The translations under genes were made by a program, and so were the position numbers. From NCBI GenBank assembly GCA_938082375.1, contig CALKCJ010000051.1:1-59730 (forward strand): DNA of 59,730 nt. Direction: 5' to 3'. Of this stretch, positions 18,847 through 26,868 are shown one piece after another. Every line of letters starts with the position of its first letter. The first letter of the stretch is position 1. The notes below the pieces were generated by a model that saw only the letters and a list, made by a program, of their open reading frames with translations, was not told where the DNA came from and did not search any database. Source of the DNA: an uncultured Thermomicrobiaceae bacterium (GTDB taxonomy: Bacteria; Chloroflexota; Chloroflexia; Thermomicrobiales; Thermomicrobiaceae).

Positions 18847-19782
18847 CTACGGAGCGTGCCGAACACTGCGGACGATCGCCTGCTCCATCGCCAGCTCCGC
18901 AGCGACCGAGGCGACCAGGACGCGCTCGTGGGTCGCCCGATCCTCACGCGAGGTGAGGACGAAGACCGTGTCGCCGTCGTACAGGGTGTGAGCGGGGCGA
19001 ATCGCCCGCGCCAGCCCGTCATGGGCTGCGATCGCCATGCGCGTCAGCGCGTCGCGGTCAAGCGGGATATCGGTGGCGACGACGGCGATCGTCGTATTCG
19101 TCCCCGTAAACGGCGGCGACGAAGCGAGCGAGAGCAGCAACATCCGGCTGTCGACCCATTCCGTACCGTCTTCGTGCCTGGCGCCTGCGATGATTCGGCC
19201 GCGCTCTGGATCGACGAGGTCTCCGACTGCGTTGACCGCGACCAGCGCGGCGACGGAACCGAAGGCGGTCTCGACCTTTGCGGCACCGAGGCCCGCTGGC
19301 GTCGATCGCTCGCGGCCAGCGAACTTGCCCACCCGAGCGCCGGCTCCGGCTCCGATACGGCCAGCAACCCAGCCGTCGGCCACTGCGGCCGCCGCTGCCC
19401 GGTAGCCGCCCTCGGCATCCGGTCGCGGAGAGTCCGGTTGTTTCAGATCAAAGAGCACTGCAGCGGCGACAATTGGTATAGGTACGATCTCGGTTGGGAA
19501 CCCCCGGCCATGCTCGCTCAGCCAGTGGGTCACGCCATCGGCGGCTGCCAGACCGAAGGCACTACCGCCTGTCAGCAGCACTGCGTCGACCCGTTGCACC
19601 AGCATGCCCGCTTGCATTAGCTCGGCTTCCCGCGTGCCGGGGGCGCCGCCCCGCACGTCAGCGACCGCCAGTGCGGGCCGCTCAGCGATGACGACACTAC
19701 AGCCGGTTTCCCCGCTTGGATGAGTCCAGTGGCCGACGAGGAAGCCTTCGAGCGAGAACGGAGGAGCGACGATCCTGGTCAC
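18847..19782 (-). CDS. P1 family (S58) peptidase, DmpA-like
   Basis: 311 residues from GTG at 19782, with AAGGAGGT 5 nt upstream; the frame is open further but the strong site decides the start. DmpA-type proteins are aminopeptidases activated by self-cleavage. Typical blocks are GVLLTGGSAFGLAAADGV-like VLLTGGSAFGLAAADGV, GRIGAGAGARVGKF and NTTIAVVATDIPL. In this family the Thr of the last block becomes the N-terminal nucleophile after cleavage. Substrates are usually D-amino-acid or beta-peptide amides. It shares its direction with the two genes upstream, with gaps under 110 nt. Confidence 0.8.
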   Translation of the reverse strand: MTRIVAPPFSLEGFLVGHWTHPSGETGCSVVIAERPALAVADVRGGAPGTREAELMQAGMLVQRVDAVLLTGGSAFGLAAADGVTHWLSEHGRGFPTEIVPIPIVAAAVLFDLKQPDSPRPDAEGGYRAAAAAVADGWVAGRIGAGAGARVGKFAGRERSTPAGLGAAKVETAFGSVAALVAVNAVGDLVDPERGRIIAGARHEDGTEWVDSRMLLLSLASSPPFTGTNTTIAVVATDIPLDRDALTRMAIAAHDGLARAIRPAHTLYDGDTVFVLTSREDRATHERVLVASVAAELAMEQAIVRSVRHAP

Positions 19783-19875
19783 CGTGGACCTCCTTCCACC
19801 ACCAGTGCCCGGGCAGCGAGCGCGGCACCCACCCACGTCTCCATCGATGGGGGTACTTGGCTCGAGACCGAGCGC

Positions 19876-20658
19876 TCACTCGATCACGACTGTCAGGCCT
19901 GGGGCCGCGATGTCGACAGGTTGGCCGAATGCGTCTTCTGCCTGGTGCCGCAGCTCGTCCACGCCCCAGGTGGCCCAGTAGTGTGTCAGCACCAGCCGCC
20001 GCACGCTGGCAGCAGCCGCGAGTTCCCCGGCCTCGCGCGCGGTCAGATGGCCACGGGTGCTGGGTCGATGCTCGAGCGGTGCCTCGCGAAACGTCGCTTC
20101 GCAGATCAGCAGGTCTGCCTTCTCCGAGAAGGGGACGAGATCGGGATCGGGGCCCGTATCCGCGAGATAGACGATGACCCTGCCGTCTACCTCGATACGG
20201 AATGCCCAGCACGGGATATAGTGGTGGGTCGGCTGGAAGCGGATCTGGAACTCCCCGAGCTGGAGCCGGTCGTCGGGAGCGTACTCGGCGATCATGAAGA
20301 CCTCATCGAAGAACCCCTCGGCCCCTTCCTCCCCTCTCGCGAGCGCCGAGGCGAGACCGGCGAGGAAGACGCGTCCGCCCGGTGGCATCCAGAGAGGCAG
20401 TGGGCGGCGCATTAGGCCAGGCATGTACTTAAGGCCGTAACGCAGGGGAACCAGATCGAGGACATGATCGGCGTGCAAGTGGGAGATCAGCACGCTGTCC
20501 AGTGCATCGAGCCGAACGTACTGTTGCAGAGTCGTGAGTGTATCGGCCCCGCAATCGAGGAGAATGCGCTGTCCGGCTGCTTCGAGCAGGTATGCCGAGC
20601 AGCCCTGACCAGGATTGGGGCAGGCAGCGGCGCCGCCGAGAACCGTGACTCGAACCAT
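19876..20658 (-). CDS. Metallo-beta-lactamase-fold hydrolase (RNase Z-like)
   Basis: 260 residues. The zinc motif HLHADH is at 60-65, and further metal residues lie in YLADTGPD and the LTHYWATW strand. The short N-terminus (MVRVTVLGG) and the layout resemble the RNase Z/ElaC branch, but the exosite arm of true tRNA 3'-nucleases is not evident. A phosphodiesterase or arylsulfatase-type activity is equally possible. The gene is in a minus-strand run with the P1 peptidase and nth. Confidence 0.75.
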   Translation of the reverse strand: MVRVTVLGGAAACPNPGQGCSAYLLEAAGQRILLDCGADTLTTLQQYVRLDALDSVLISHLHADHVLDLVPLRYGLKYMPGLMRRPLPLWMPPGGRVFLAGLASALARGEEGAEGFFDEVFMIAEYAPDDRLQLGEFQIRFQPTHHYIPCWAFRIEVDGRVIVYLADTGPDPDLVPFSEKADLLICEATFREAPLEHRPSTRGHLTAREAGELAAAASVRRLVLTHYWATWGVDELRHQAEDAFGQPVDIAAPGLTVVIE

Positions 20659-20734
20659 CTCGCTCCACTTCCCATCCCATGCGTTTCGAGACGAAAGCCC
20701 GCTCGCAACCGTGCCCGGTCGCTGCGACGGGTGA

Positions 20735-21532
20735 CTACCCCTGAGACCCTCGATGAGGGTCGACAGGCTGGCGAGCGACCGGCTGCGCTCCCCGCGCGCC
20801 GGGCCGCTCCCGGGTCGGGTGGCTTGCCCGCTGTGCTCGATTGTAGTAGTCGCAGTCGTGACTGATCACACAGCGTTCGCAGGTCGGACGGCGAGCGCGA
20901 CAGACAGCGCGCCCGTGGCGGATGAGGAGCAGATGAAACCGGAATACGTCGTCGGGAGGCACGAGGGGTTCCAAGTAGCGGTGAGCGGCACTCGCCGAGA
21001 TGCCTGGTGGAAGAAGTCCCAGGCGTTGAGAGACCCGGTAGACATGGGTATCGATGGGAAGTGCCGGGCGGCCGAGAGCGAAGAGTAGGACGCAGGCGGC
21101 GGTCTTCGGACCCACCCCGGGCAGCGATTGGAGCCAGGCACGTGCTTCCTCCAGTGGGGCTTCACGGAGCCAGCGCACTCGTTCCTCGTACTCGTCGTCG
21201 AGAAGCGCCACGACCGCTGCCCGAATCGCGGGTGCCTTGTGGCGACTCAAGCCAGCCGAGCGTATAGCCTCGGCGATCTCGTCGTCGCTTGCGCGGGCGA
21301 GGTCGCTCCAGTCCGGGAATGCCTGGCGCAACGACCGGTAGGCCCGTTCGCTGTTGACGTCCGAGGTGTTCTGGGAAAGGATAGTGCCGACGAGCTCTTC
21401 CAGGACGTCCCCGTGCTGGTGGTGAACGGGCCGGCCGTAGCGGGCCTCGAGCGCAGCGAGGATCTGCTTGATTTTCTCGCGGTCTTCAACGTGGGCGGCT
21501 TCGTTCACCGCCTTAGGGCTGCTCAGGTTCAT
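20735..21532 (-). CDS. nth: Endonuclease III
   Basis: 265 residues. The helix-hairpin-helix LPGVGPKTAACVL carries the catalytic Lys (K143), and the catalytic Asp is D161 in LPIDTHVYRV. The iron-sulfur ligands are C211, C218, C221 and C227 with spacing C-x6-C-x2-C-x5-C. It removes oxidised pyrimidines and nicks abasic DNA. It is divergent from the ribonucleotide reductase gene, with 209 bp between. A TATACT at 21600-21595 on the minus strand is a possible -10 without a clear -35. Confidence 0.92.
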   Translation of the reverse strand: MNLSSPKAVNEAAHVEDREKIKQILAALEARYGRPVHHQHGDVLEELVGTILSQNTSDVNSERAYRSLRQAFPDWSDLARASDDEIAEAIRSAGLSRHKAPAIRAAVVALLDDEYEERVRWLREAPLEEARAWLQSLPGVGPKTAACVLLFALGRPALPIDTHVYRVSQRLGLLPPGISASAAHRYLEPLVPPDDVFRFHLLLIRHGRAVCRARRPTCERCVISHDCDYYNRAQRASHPTRERPGARGAQPVARQPVDPHRGSQG

Positions 21533-21741
21533 CGAGCGTCTCCCAGCGAACGGCCCGGGTCGGAGCGAAGCGGTGAGCCGGTGTCGCCCAAGAGAGTATA
21601 CCGGCGGCGCAGCCGAACCCCTCGATCGAGCTCGCGCTCACGGCCGGAATCCGAGGTTCGGTATCCTTGCGCGTGTACCATGCGTCGTGAGAAGCGAGGC
21701 TGCTACTGCGTCCACGCAGTTCGTGAGTATCGGAGGCGACC

Positions 21742-23526
21742 ATGGCGCTCGAGTTGTCCGAGACAGCACGACAACTCCTGCGAGCCCGCTACCTGCGGCG
21801 GGATGAGCAAGGGCAGGTGATCGAGACAGAGGAGGAACTTTTCTGGCGTGTGGCGAGAGCGATCGCGGCGGCGGAGGGCGCCTTCCCTGGTAGGCACGAG
21901 GAGCAGGCCGTTGCGGAGCAGTTCCACGAGCTGATGACCACCCGTCGCTTCCTACCGAACACTCCGACCCTGATTAATGCTGGCACAGAGCTCGGGCAAT
22001 TACTTGCGTGTTTCGTCCTACCGGTACCCGATTCTCTCGACGGCATCTTCAAGGCCCTGCGAGACGCAGCCATTATCCAGCAGAGCGGCGGCGGTACAGG
22101 GTTTACCTTTACCCACCTGCGGCCGCGCGGCGACCTCGTCCGCTCGACGAAGCGCCCGTCCTCGGGCCCGGTGTCGTTCATTCGGATCTTCGATGTCGCC
22201 AGCGACGTGATCGCGACCGAGAGCGTGCGCGGTGGGGCCAACATGGCCGTTCTGCGCTTCGACCACCCCGATGTGCATGAGTTCATCGCCGCGAAGCGAG
22301 ATCCGCAGGCGTTCACCCACTTCAATTTCTCCGTGCTGGTGACCGATGCGTTCATGGCCGCAGCGGCGGAGGGGCGAGAGGTCGAGCTGATCAATCCGCG
22401 CACCGGTGCCGCGCAGGCGAGGATCAACGCGCAGGCACTGCTTGATGAGATGGCCGAGAACGCCTGGACGGTCGGCGACCCGGGGTTGCTTTTCTTCGAC
22501 CGTATCGAACGCGATAATCCGACTCCAGTGCTCGGCCCGCTGGAAGCTACCAACCCCTGTGGAGAGGTGCCGCTGCTTCCCTACGAGGCCTGCTGCTTGG
22601 GGTCGCTTAATCTCGCCGCGTTTATCCAGGAGCAGGATGGTCGGGCATCCCTCAACGAGGAGGAGCTGGCTCGAGCCGCTGGCATCGCGATCCGGTTTCT
22701 CGATAACCTGCTCGAGGTCTCGCGCTATCCGACTCCGGAAATTGAGGCGATGTGCAAGGCGAACCGGAAAGTCGGACTTGGCATCATGGGCTTTGCCGAT
22801 CTCCTGCTCCACCTCGAGATCCCCTACGGCTCACCACCTGCTGTGCAAGTGGCCGACCGGGTAATGGGGCTGATCCAACACGCGGCGGTGGCGGCGAGCC
22901 AAGCTCTGGCGAGCCAGCGAGGGCCGTTCCCCAACTTCCCGATCAGCCGCTATGCCAGTGCAGGACAGCAGCCACGACGGAACGCCACGGTGACGACGGT
23001 TGCGCCGACCGGGAGTATCAGCATCATCGCCGGATGCTCCAGCGGGATCGAACCACTCTATGCGCTGGCTTACCAGCACGTCGGGGAATTCATCGGGGTC
23101 ATTGAGCCGCATCCGCTCCTACTCCGCGCGCTGCAACGCTTAGGGCGACTCGATCCCGAGCTCCTGCGCGATATTGAGGTGACCGGAACCATCAGCCACC
23201 GGGACGACCTGCCAGAGTCCCTGCGCAGGCTCTTTCGGGTGGCGAACGAAATTTCGCCAGCCGAGCACTTGGCGATTCAGGCTGCTGTCCAACGTCACGT
23301 GGAGAACGCGGTGAGCAAAACGATCAACCTGCGCCAGGAGGCGACGGTCGATAATGTCCGTCAAGCATTCACGCTGGCACACCAGCTTGGGTGTAAAGGT
23401 GTGACTGTCTTTCGCGAGGGCTCTCCGCGCGGCCAGGTTCTCCAGGTGCTCGGCCACTGCTTGAGTTGCCTCGGCGAGGAGACCGTCCCGGTCGAGGTGC
23501 CGATGAACCGACGGCTCACAGGCTAG
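21742..23526 (+). CDS. nrdJ: Ribonucleotide reductase, class II (adenosylcobalamin-dependent)
   Basis: 594 residues, shorter than most class II enzymes and without an N-terminal ATP cone. Active-site residues fit the NrdJ pattern: C90 (LLACFVLP), N271-P-C273-G-E275, and C284 eleven residues after C273. The PTGSISIIAGCSSGIEP block is near 422-438. A C-terminal redox pair C573/C576 (HCLSC) would take electrons from thioredoxin. It makes deoxyribonucleotides using cobalamin and needs no oxygen. GGAGGCGACC precedes the ATG. No cobalamin riboswitch is apparent in the leader. Confidence 0.9.
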   Translation: MALELSETARQLLRARYLRRDEQGQVIETEEELFWRVARAIAAAEGAFPGRHEEQAVAEQFHELMTTRRFLPNTPTLINAGTELGQLLACFVLPVPDSLDGIFKALRDAAIIQQSGGGTGFTFTHLRPRGDLVRSTKRPSSGPVSFIRIFDVASDVIATESVRGGANMAVLRFDHPDVHEFIAAKRDPQAFTHFNFSVLVTDAFMAAAAEGREVELINPRTGAAQARINAQALLDEMAENAWTVGDPGLLFFDRIERDNPTPVLGPLEATNPCGEVPLLPYEACCLGSLNLAAFIQEQDGRASLNEEELARAAGIAIRFLDNLLEVSRYPTPEIEAMCKANRKVGLGIMGFADLLLHLEIPYGSPPAVQVADRVMGLIQHAAVAASQALASQRGPFPNFPISRYASAGQQPRRNATVTTVAPTGSISIIAGCSSGIEPLYALAYQHVGEFIGVIEPHPLLLRALQRLGRLDPELLRDIEVTGTISHRDDLPESLRRLFRVANEISPAEHLAIQAAVQRHVENAVSKTINLRQEATVDNVRQAFTLAHQLGCKGVTVFREGSPRGQVLQVLGHCLSCLGEETVPVEVPMNRRLTG

Positions 23527-23553
23527 CCGGGGCGCGTTCCATCGCGCCCCGGC
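23526..23553 (+). terminator. Strong bidirectional hairpin between nrdJ and hsp20
   Basis: Perfect 11-bp stem GCCGGGGCGCG (23526-23536) and CGCGCCCCGGC (23543-23553) around TTCCAT. It begins on the last base of the nrdJ stop and stands 20 bp before the convergent hsp20 stop, so it can serve both genes. It is followed by only two T residues, so it may be Rho-assisted or a mRNA end stabiliser. Confidence 0.7.
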
Positions 23554-23572
23554 TTCGGTCGGCAGGTCGGAC

Positions 23573-24001
23573 TCAGGAGCGCACCTGAATGGGGATGCGG
23601 CGCTGCGGGGCTGGCTCGGCCTTCGGCAGGCGGATCTCCAGCACACCGTGCTCCAGCGATGCCTGCGCCTGATCTTCCTTCACTGGCGCTGGCAAGGTCA
23701 CGGCACGATAGACGGTGCCAACCCGCCGCTCCTTGAGGTGCCAGGTGCCGCCAGTCTCCTCACGCTCTTCGCGGCTCTCGCCCCGAATGGTGAGGACGCC
23801 CCGGCTGACTTCGACGGCGATCTCCTCGGGCTTGAAGCCGGGCATGGACGCACGAACCACGATCGAGTCCGCCGTTTCCTGCACATCGAGCGGCACCGTT
23901 AGCATACCTTCTTCACGGCCGGTGAGTTCCGACACCAACCGATCGAGCCGCTCACGCAACGTCTCCAATTCACGGAGTGGTGACCAGCCAGTGATGCTCA
24001 T
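23573..24001 (-). CDS. Small heat-shock protein, Hsp20/alpha-crystallin family
   Basis: 142 residues from ATG at 24001 behind GGAAGGAGG. The frame is open far upstream on this strand, but that stretch lies opposite two real genes. The alpha-crystallin domain runs about 35-125: PLDVQETADSIVVRASMPGF, GVLTIRGESR, and the closing motif GVLEIRLPK. The IPI motif near residue 136 docks between dimers in oligomers. It holds unfolding proteins without ATP. It is divergent from the hibernation-factor gene at 24,191. No CIRCE element was seen. Confidence 0.92.
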   Translation of the reverse strand: MSITGWSPLRELETLRERLDRLVSELTGREEGMLTVPLDVQETADSIVVRASMPGFKPEEIAVEVSRGVLTIRGESREEREETGGTWHLKERRVGTVYRAVTLPAPVKEDQAQASLEHGVLEIRLPKAEPAPQRRIPIQVRS

Positions 24002-24112
24002 CGACAGCCTCCTTCCGACACACAACCCTCGTGGGCGACTGCAGCAAGTGTACCCGCTATCCAGGTCAACCGGCATCGTTGCTCGTGCCCCGCGTGCGCC
24101 TGTGCAGCATGC

Positions 24113-24118
24113 TATGCT
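24113..24118 (+). promoter_or_regulatory. Possible extended -10 element before the hibernation factor
   Basis: TG (24110-24111), one base, then TATGCT (24113-24118) fits an extended -10. No -35 is recognisable. The predicted start is about 65 nt upstream of the gene at 24,191. Confidence 0.3.
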
Positions 24119-24190
24119 CAATCGACGACACGTGAGATGTCGCTGGGACACATTGCCGGGGTCGACTGGACGCAGTTGATAGGAGGAGTG

Positions 24191-24562
24191 ATGCAGTTTC
24201 GGTATCATGACCTGGGTGTCGAGCAGGCGAAGGTTCAAGACGTCGTCGAGCGCGAGATTCGCGTGCTCGAGCGGCGCCTGGCCGACCTTCCCGACGATCT
24301 GCCCCAGCTCGATATCACGATGGAGCATCACCAGCGCAGCGATACTTATACTGCGCGCTTGCTCTTGCGTGTCCCCGATCGTGATCTTGTGACTCGCGGT
24401 GAGGGACGGAATCCGGCACAGGCGCTGCGGGATGCTTTCAGCGACCTGTATGACGAGATCGAGCGCTTCTTTTCGAAGCTGCGCCGTGAGGATGCAATCC
24501 GCCGGGCACGCCAGCATCCTGGGACGGTGAAGCCGCCGGTGCCACCCGAGAGCAGCGAGTGA
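24191..24562 (+). CDS. Short ribosome hibernation-promoting factor (HPF/RaiA-like)
   Basis: 123 residues from ATG at 24191, preceded by AGGAGGAGTG; the frame is open 54 nt upstream without family similarity. The S30AE beta-alpha-beta-beta-beta-alpha fold is suggested by DVVEREIRVLERRLADLP, LDITMEHHQRSDTYTARLLLRVP and ALRDAFSDLYDEIERFFSKLRRED. Short HPF/RaiA proteins bind the 30S decoding region and keep idle ribosomes inactive. No long-form dimerisation domain is present. Neighbours are Hsp20 (divergent) and a sigma-like gene 118 nt downstream. Confidence 0.75.
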   Translation: MQFRYHDLGVEQAKVQDVVEREIRVLERRLADLPDDLPQLDITMEHHQRSDTYTARLLLRVPDRDLVTRGEGRNPAQALRDAFSDLYDEIERFFSKLRREDAIRRARQHPGTVKPPVPPESSE

Positions 24563-24680
24563 ACCCTGTTCGATGGCGTAGCGTTCGAGCTTCGGTAGCG
24601 CGCTGGTACTAGGCGCGAGCGACCCGCCTGAAGCCAGGCGCGCAACGACGACTTTATAGGATACTAAGGGGGGATTTGAG

Positions 24681-25412
24681 GTGTCTGTCGAAGACCGCGG
24701 CGCGCCCGACCCGGAGCGGGAGCTGGAACAGCGACTACTCGATCGGCTGCAGACGCACATCGAGCGAGAAGCGATGGTAGGAGAAGAATCTTCGGGCGAG
24801 ATATCGCTTGCCGAGCAGCGGAGGGTGCTCGCGGCGCAACTGGTCGAGCACCTGCGACCGCTTCGGCGGTTCATTCGCCGGGAGCTGGCGCGGTCGGTCA
24901 GCTTGGGTACGATCCCGCCCAACACGCTCAGCGAGGACGAGCTCATCGATACCGTCCTGGTCCGTGCCTTGCAACATGCAAACGATGCCCCGCAGCAGGG
25001 CTTGTTCCGCTGGTTGCGTCGCCTCGCACGGCGGGTGATCAGGAGCTCCATCGATGCCGAGCGGAGACGGATCGAGTACGAGCGCTCGCTCGAGGAACCG
25101 GTGGCGCTGGTCGGCGAGGACTGGCCCGACCAAGTGGTGCGCCTGATCGACATTCTGGCCGACCCGCGCGCGGAGTTGCCAGAGGAGATGCTTCTCACGC
25201 AGGAGATTCAAAGTATCCTGGATCAGGCCCTCGATCGCTTGCCGGAGCTCTGGCGTGAAGTGTTCCTGATGCGCACTGTCGACCGCTGGGACGATGCCGT
25301 CATCGCTTCGGCTGAGGGAATACCAGTCGACCAGGTACGCTCGATCGTGGAGATCAGCCGAGCGTTCTTAGCCGAGGCGTTGCGGGAACTGAGGTACTCT
25401 GAAATCGCCTAG
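24681..25412 (+). CDS. Sigma-70-like protein of uncertain function
   Basis: 243 residues from a GTG start behind GGGGGG. Residues 82-131 (SEDELIDTVLVRALQHAND, then a basic FRWLRRLARRVIRSSIDAERRR) resemble sigma region 2. Residues 178-238 (ILDQALDRLPELWREVFLMRTVDRWDD, then a helix pair with VDQVRSIVEISRAFLAEALRE) resemble region 4. The -10-recognition aromatic cluster is poor, and the N-terminal 80 residues are acidic. It may be an ECF-like factor, or a sigma-derived HTH protein that does not bind core polymerase. It follows the hibernation factor, suggesting shared stress control. Confidence 0.6.
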   Translation: MSVEDRGAPDPERELEQRLLDRLQTHIEREAMVGEESSGEISLAEQRRVLAAQLVEHLRPLRRFIRRELARSVSLGTIPPNTLSEDELIDTVLVRALQHANDAPQQGLFRWLRRLARRVIRSSIDAERRRIEYERSLEEPVALVGEDWPDQVVRLIDILADPRAELPEEMLLTQEIQSILDQALDRLPELWREVFLMRTVDRWDDAVIASAEGIPVDQVRSIVEISRAFLAEALRELRYSEIA

Positions 25413-25459
25413 TACTGGGCACTCGACGAGATCAGACGAGATCAGAAGGACGTGCTCGC

Positions 25460-26824
25460 ATGCCTCCGACACCGCACGAGGTCGCGCTGTCGACGGATCT
25501 CTACGAGTTGACGATGGCCGCCAGCTACCATGCCTTGGGGATGCAGGGCAAGGCGGTCTTTAGCCTGTATGTCCGGAGACTTCCGCCGAACCGGAGTTTT
25601 CTGGTGGTAGCAGGCATTGTGGAAGCGCTCCGGTACCTGTCGCAGCTTCGCTTCGACCCAGACGCCCTCGCGTACTTACGCTCGCTTCCGGTGCTGCCGC
25701 GTGAGTTCGTCGATAGCCTGGCGGACTTCCAGTTTACCGGCGATGTGTGGGCAGTGCGTGAAGGTACGGTGCTGTTTCCAGACGAGCCGATACTGGAAGT
25801 GGAGGCACCGATTCTTCAGGCGCAGCTTATCGAAACCGTCGTCCTCAACGCGATCCACTATCCGAGCTTGGTCGCGACGAAAGCGGCGCGCTGCCGGTTA
25901 GCAGCTCCTGGCAAGACCTTGGTGGACTTCGGTCTGCGACGGACGCCTAGCCTGGATGCGGGGCTAGCTGCAGCGCGGGCGGCTTATTTGGCTGGCTTTG
26001 CCTCAACGAGCAATGTACTGGCCGGGGAGATTTACGGAATCCCGGTCACGGGCACGGTCGCTCACTCGTTCATCGAGGCCTTCCCTTCCGAGCTCGAGGC
26101 CTTTCGGGCCTTCGCACGCACCTATCCGGGGGATCCGGTGTTGCTCATTGATACGTACGACACGCTCCGCGGCGCACAGCACGCGGTACAGGTTGCGCGT
26201 GAGCTGCGGGCGGAGGGCCGGCGGGTACGCGCGGTGCGCCTGGACAGCGGCGACCTAGTTGCCCTCAGCTATCAGGTTCGGCGGATCCTGGACGAAGCGG
26301 GATTCCCGGAGATTCAAGTCTTCGCGAGTGGAGGGCTCGACGAGTACACGCTGGCAGAGTTCACGCGAGCCGGCGCGCCCATCGACGGCTACGGTGTCGG
26401 TTCCCGGCTCGGCACCTCCGATGACGCTCCACTCGTCGATATGGCCTACAAACTGGTGGAATACGCAGGTCATCCGGCATTGAAGCTCAGTACCGGCAAA
26501 CAGACCCTCGTCGGGGCGAAGCAGGTCTGGCGGCACACTGCGAAGGACGGGCGGTACGATGGAGATGTGATCGCCGTGCGCGAGGAGGCACCGCCGGGGC
26601 CCGAATGGCACCCGTTGCTCCAGCCAGTAATGCGTGGTGGGCAGGTGCTGGAGCTTCCATCGCTGTCGGTGCTCCGCGCGGAGCACCTTGCTGAGATGGA
26701 GCGCCTGCCGGAAGCGCTGCGACGCCTTGATCGGGTGGAGCCGTACCCGGTACAGCTCAGTCCCCTCCTCCGGGCACGTCAGCAGGACGCCGTCGCGATG
26801 ATCCGGACGCGCGAGGGGATTTGA
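25460..26824 (+). CDS. pncB: Nicotinate phosphoribosyltransferase
   Basis: 454 residues. It joins nicotinate and PRPP to nicotinate mononucleotide in NAD salvage, in the cytosol. Motifs are ALSTDLYELTMAASYHALG at 9-27, DFGLRRTPS at 156-164, GTVAHSFIEAF with H202 (the phosphorylated His of the family), RLDSGDLVALSYQVRRILDE, and GVGSRLGTSDDAPL. AGAAGGACG lies before the ATG. It overlaps the upstream frame of the next gene but ends 44 nt before that gene's chosen start. Confidence 0.93.
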   Translation: MPPTPHEVALSTDLYELTMAASYHALGMQGKAVFSLYVRRLPPNRSFLVVAGIVEALRYLSQLRFDPDALAYLRSLPVLPREFVDSLADFQFTGDVWAVREGTVLFPDEPILEVEAPILQAQLIETVVLNAIHYPSLVATKAARCRLAAPGKTLVDFGLRRTPSLDAGLAAARAAYLAGFASTSNVLAGEIYGIPVTGTVAHSFIEAFPSELEAFRAFARTYPGDPVLLIDTYDTLRGAQHAVQVARELRAEGRRVRAVRLDSGDLVALSYQVRRILDEAGFPEIQVFASGGLDEYTLAEFTRAGAPIDGYGVGSRLGTSDDAPLVDMAYKLVEYAGHPALKLSTGKQTLVGAKQVWRHTAKDGRYDGDVIAVREEAPPGPEWHPLLQPVMRGGQVLELPSLSVLRAEHLAEMERLPEALRRLDRVEPYPVQLSPLLRARQQDAVAMIRTREGI

Positions 26825-26868
26825 CGAAATGTCAGCGGCCCGGCGCAAGCCGGTTAAGGAGCGCGCCC

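Noticed and set aside
21533-21741. Cobalamin riboswitch before nrdJ
   Set aside because: The 209-bp gap shows no B12-box-like sequence and is too short for a full cobalamin aptamer plus promoter.
24002-24190. CIRCE/HrcA operator before hsp20
   Set aside because: No TTAGCACTC-N9-GAGTGCTAA-type inverted repeat is present between the divergent genes.
24002-25198. Upstream extension of the Hsp20 frame, giving 541 residues
   Set aside because: The extra part is antisense to the hibernation-factor and sigma-like genes. The ATG at 24,001 has a strong ribosome-binding site and gives a normal Hsp20.
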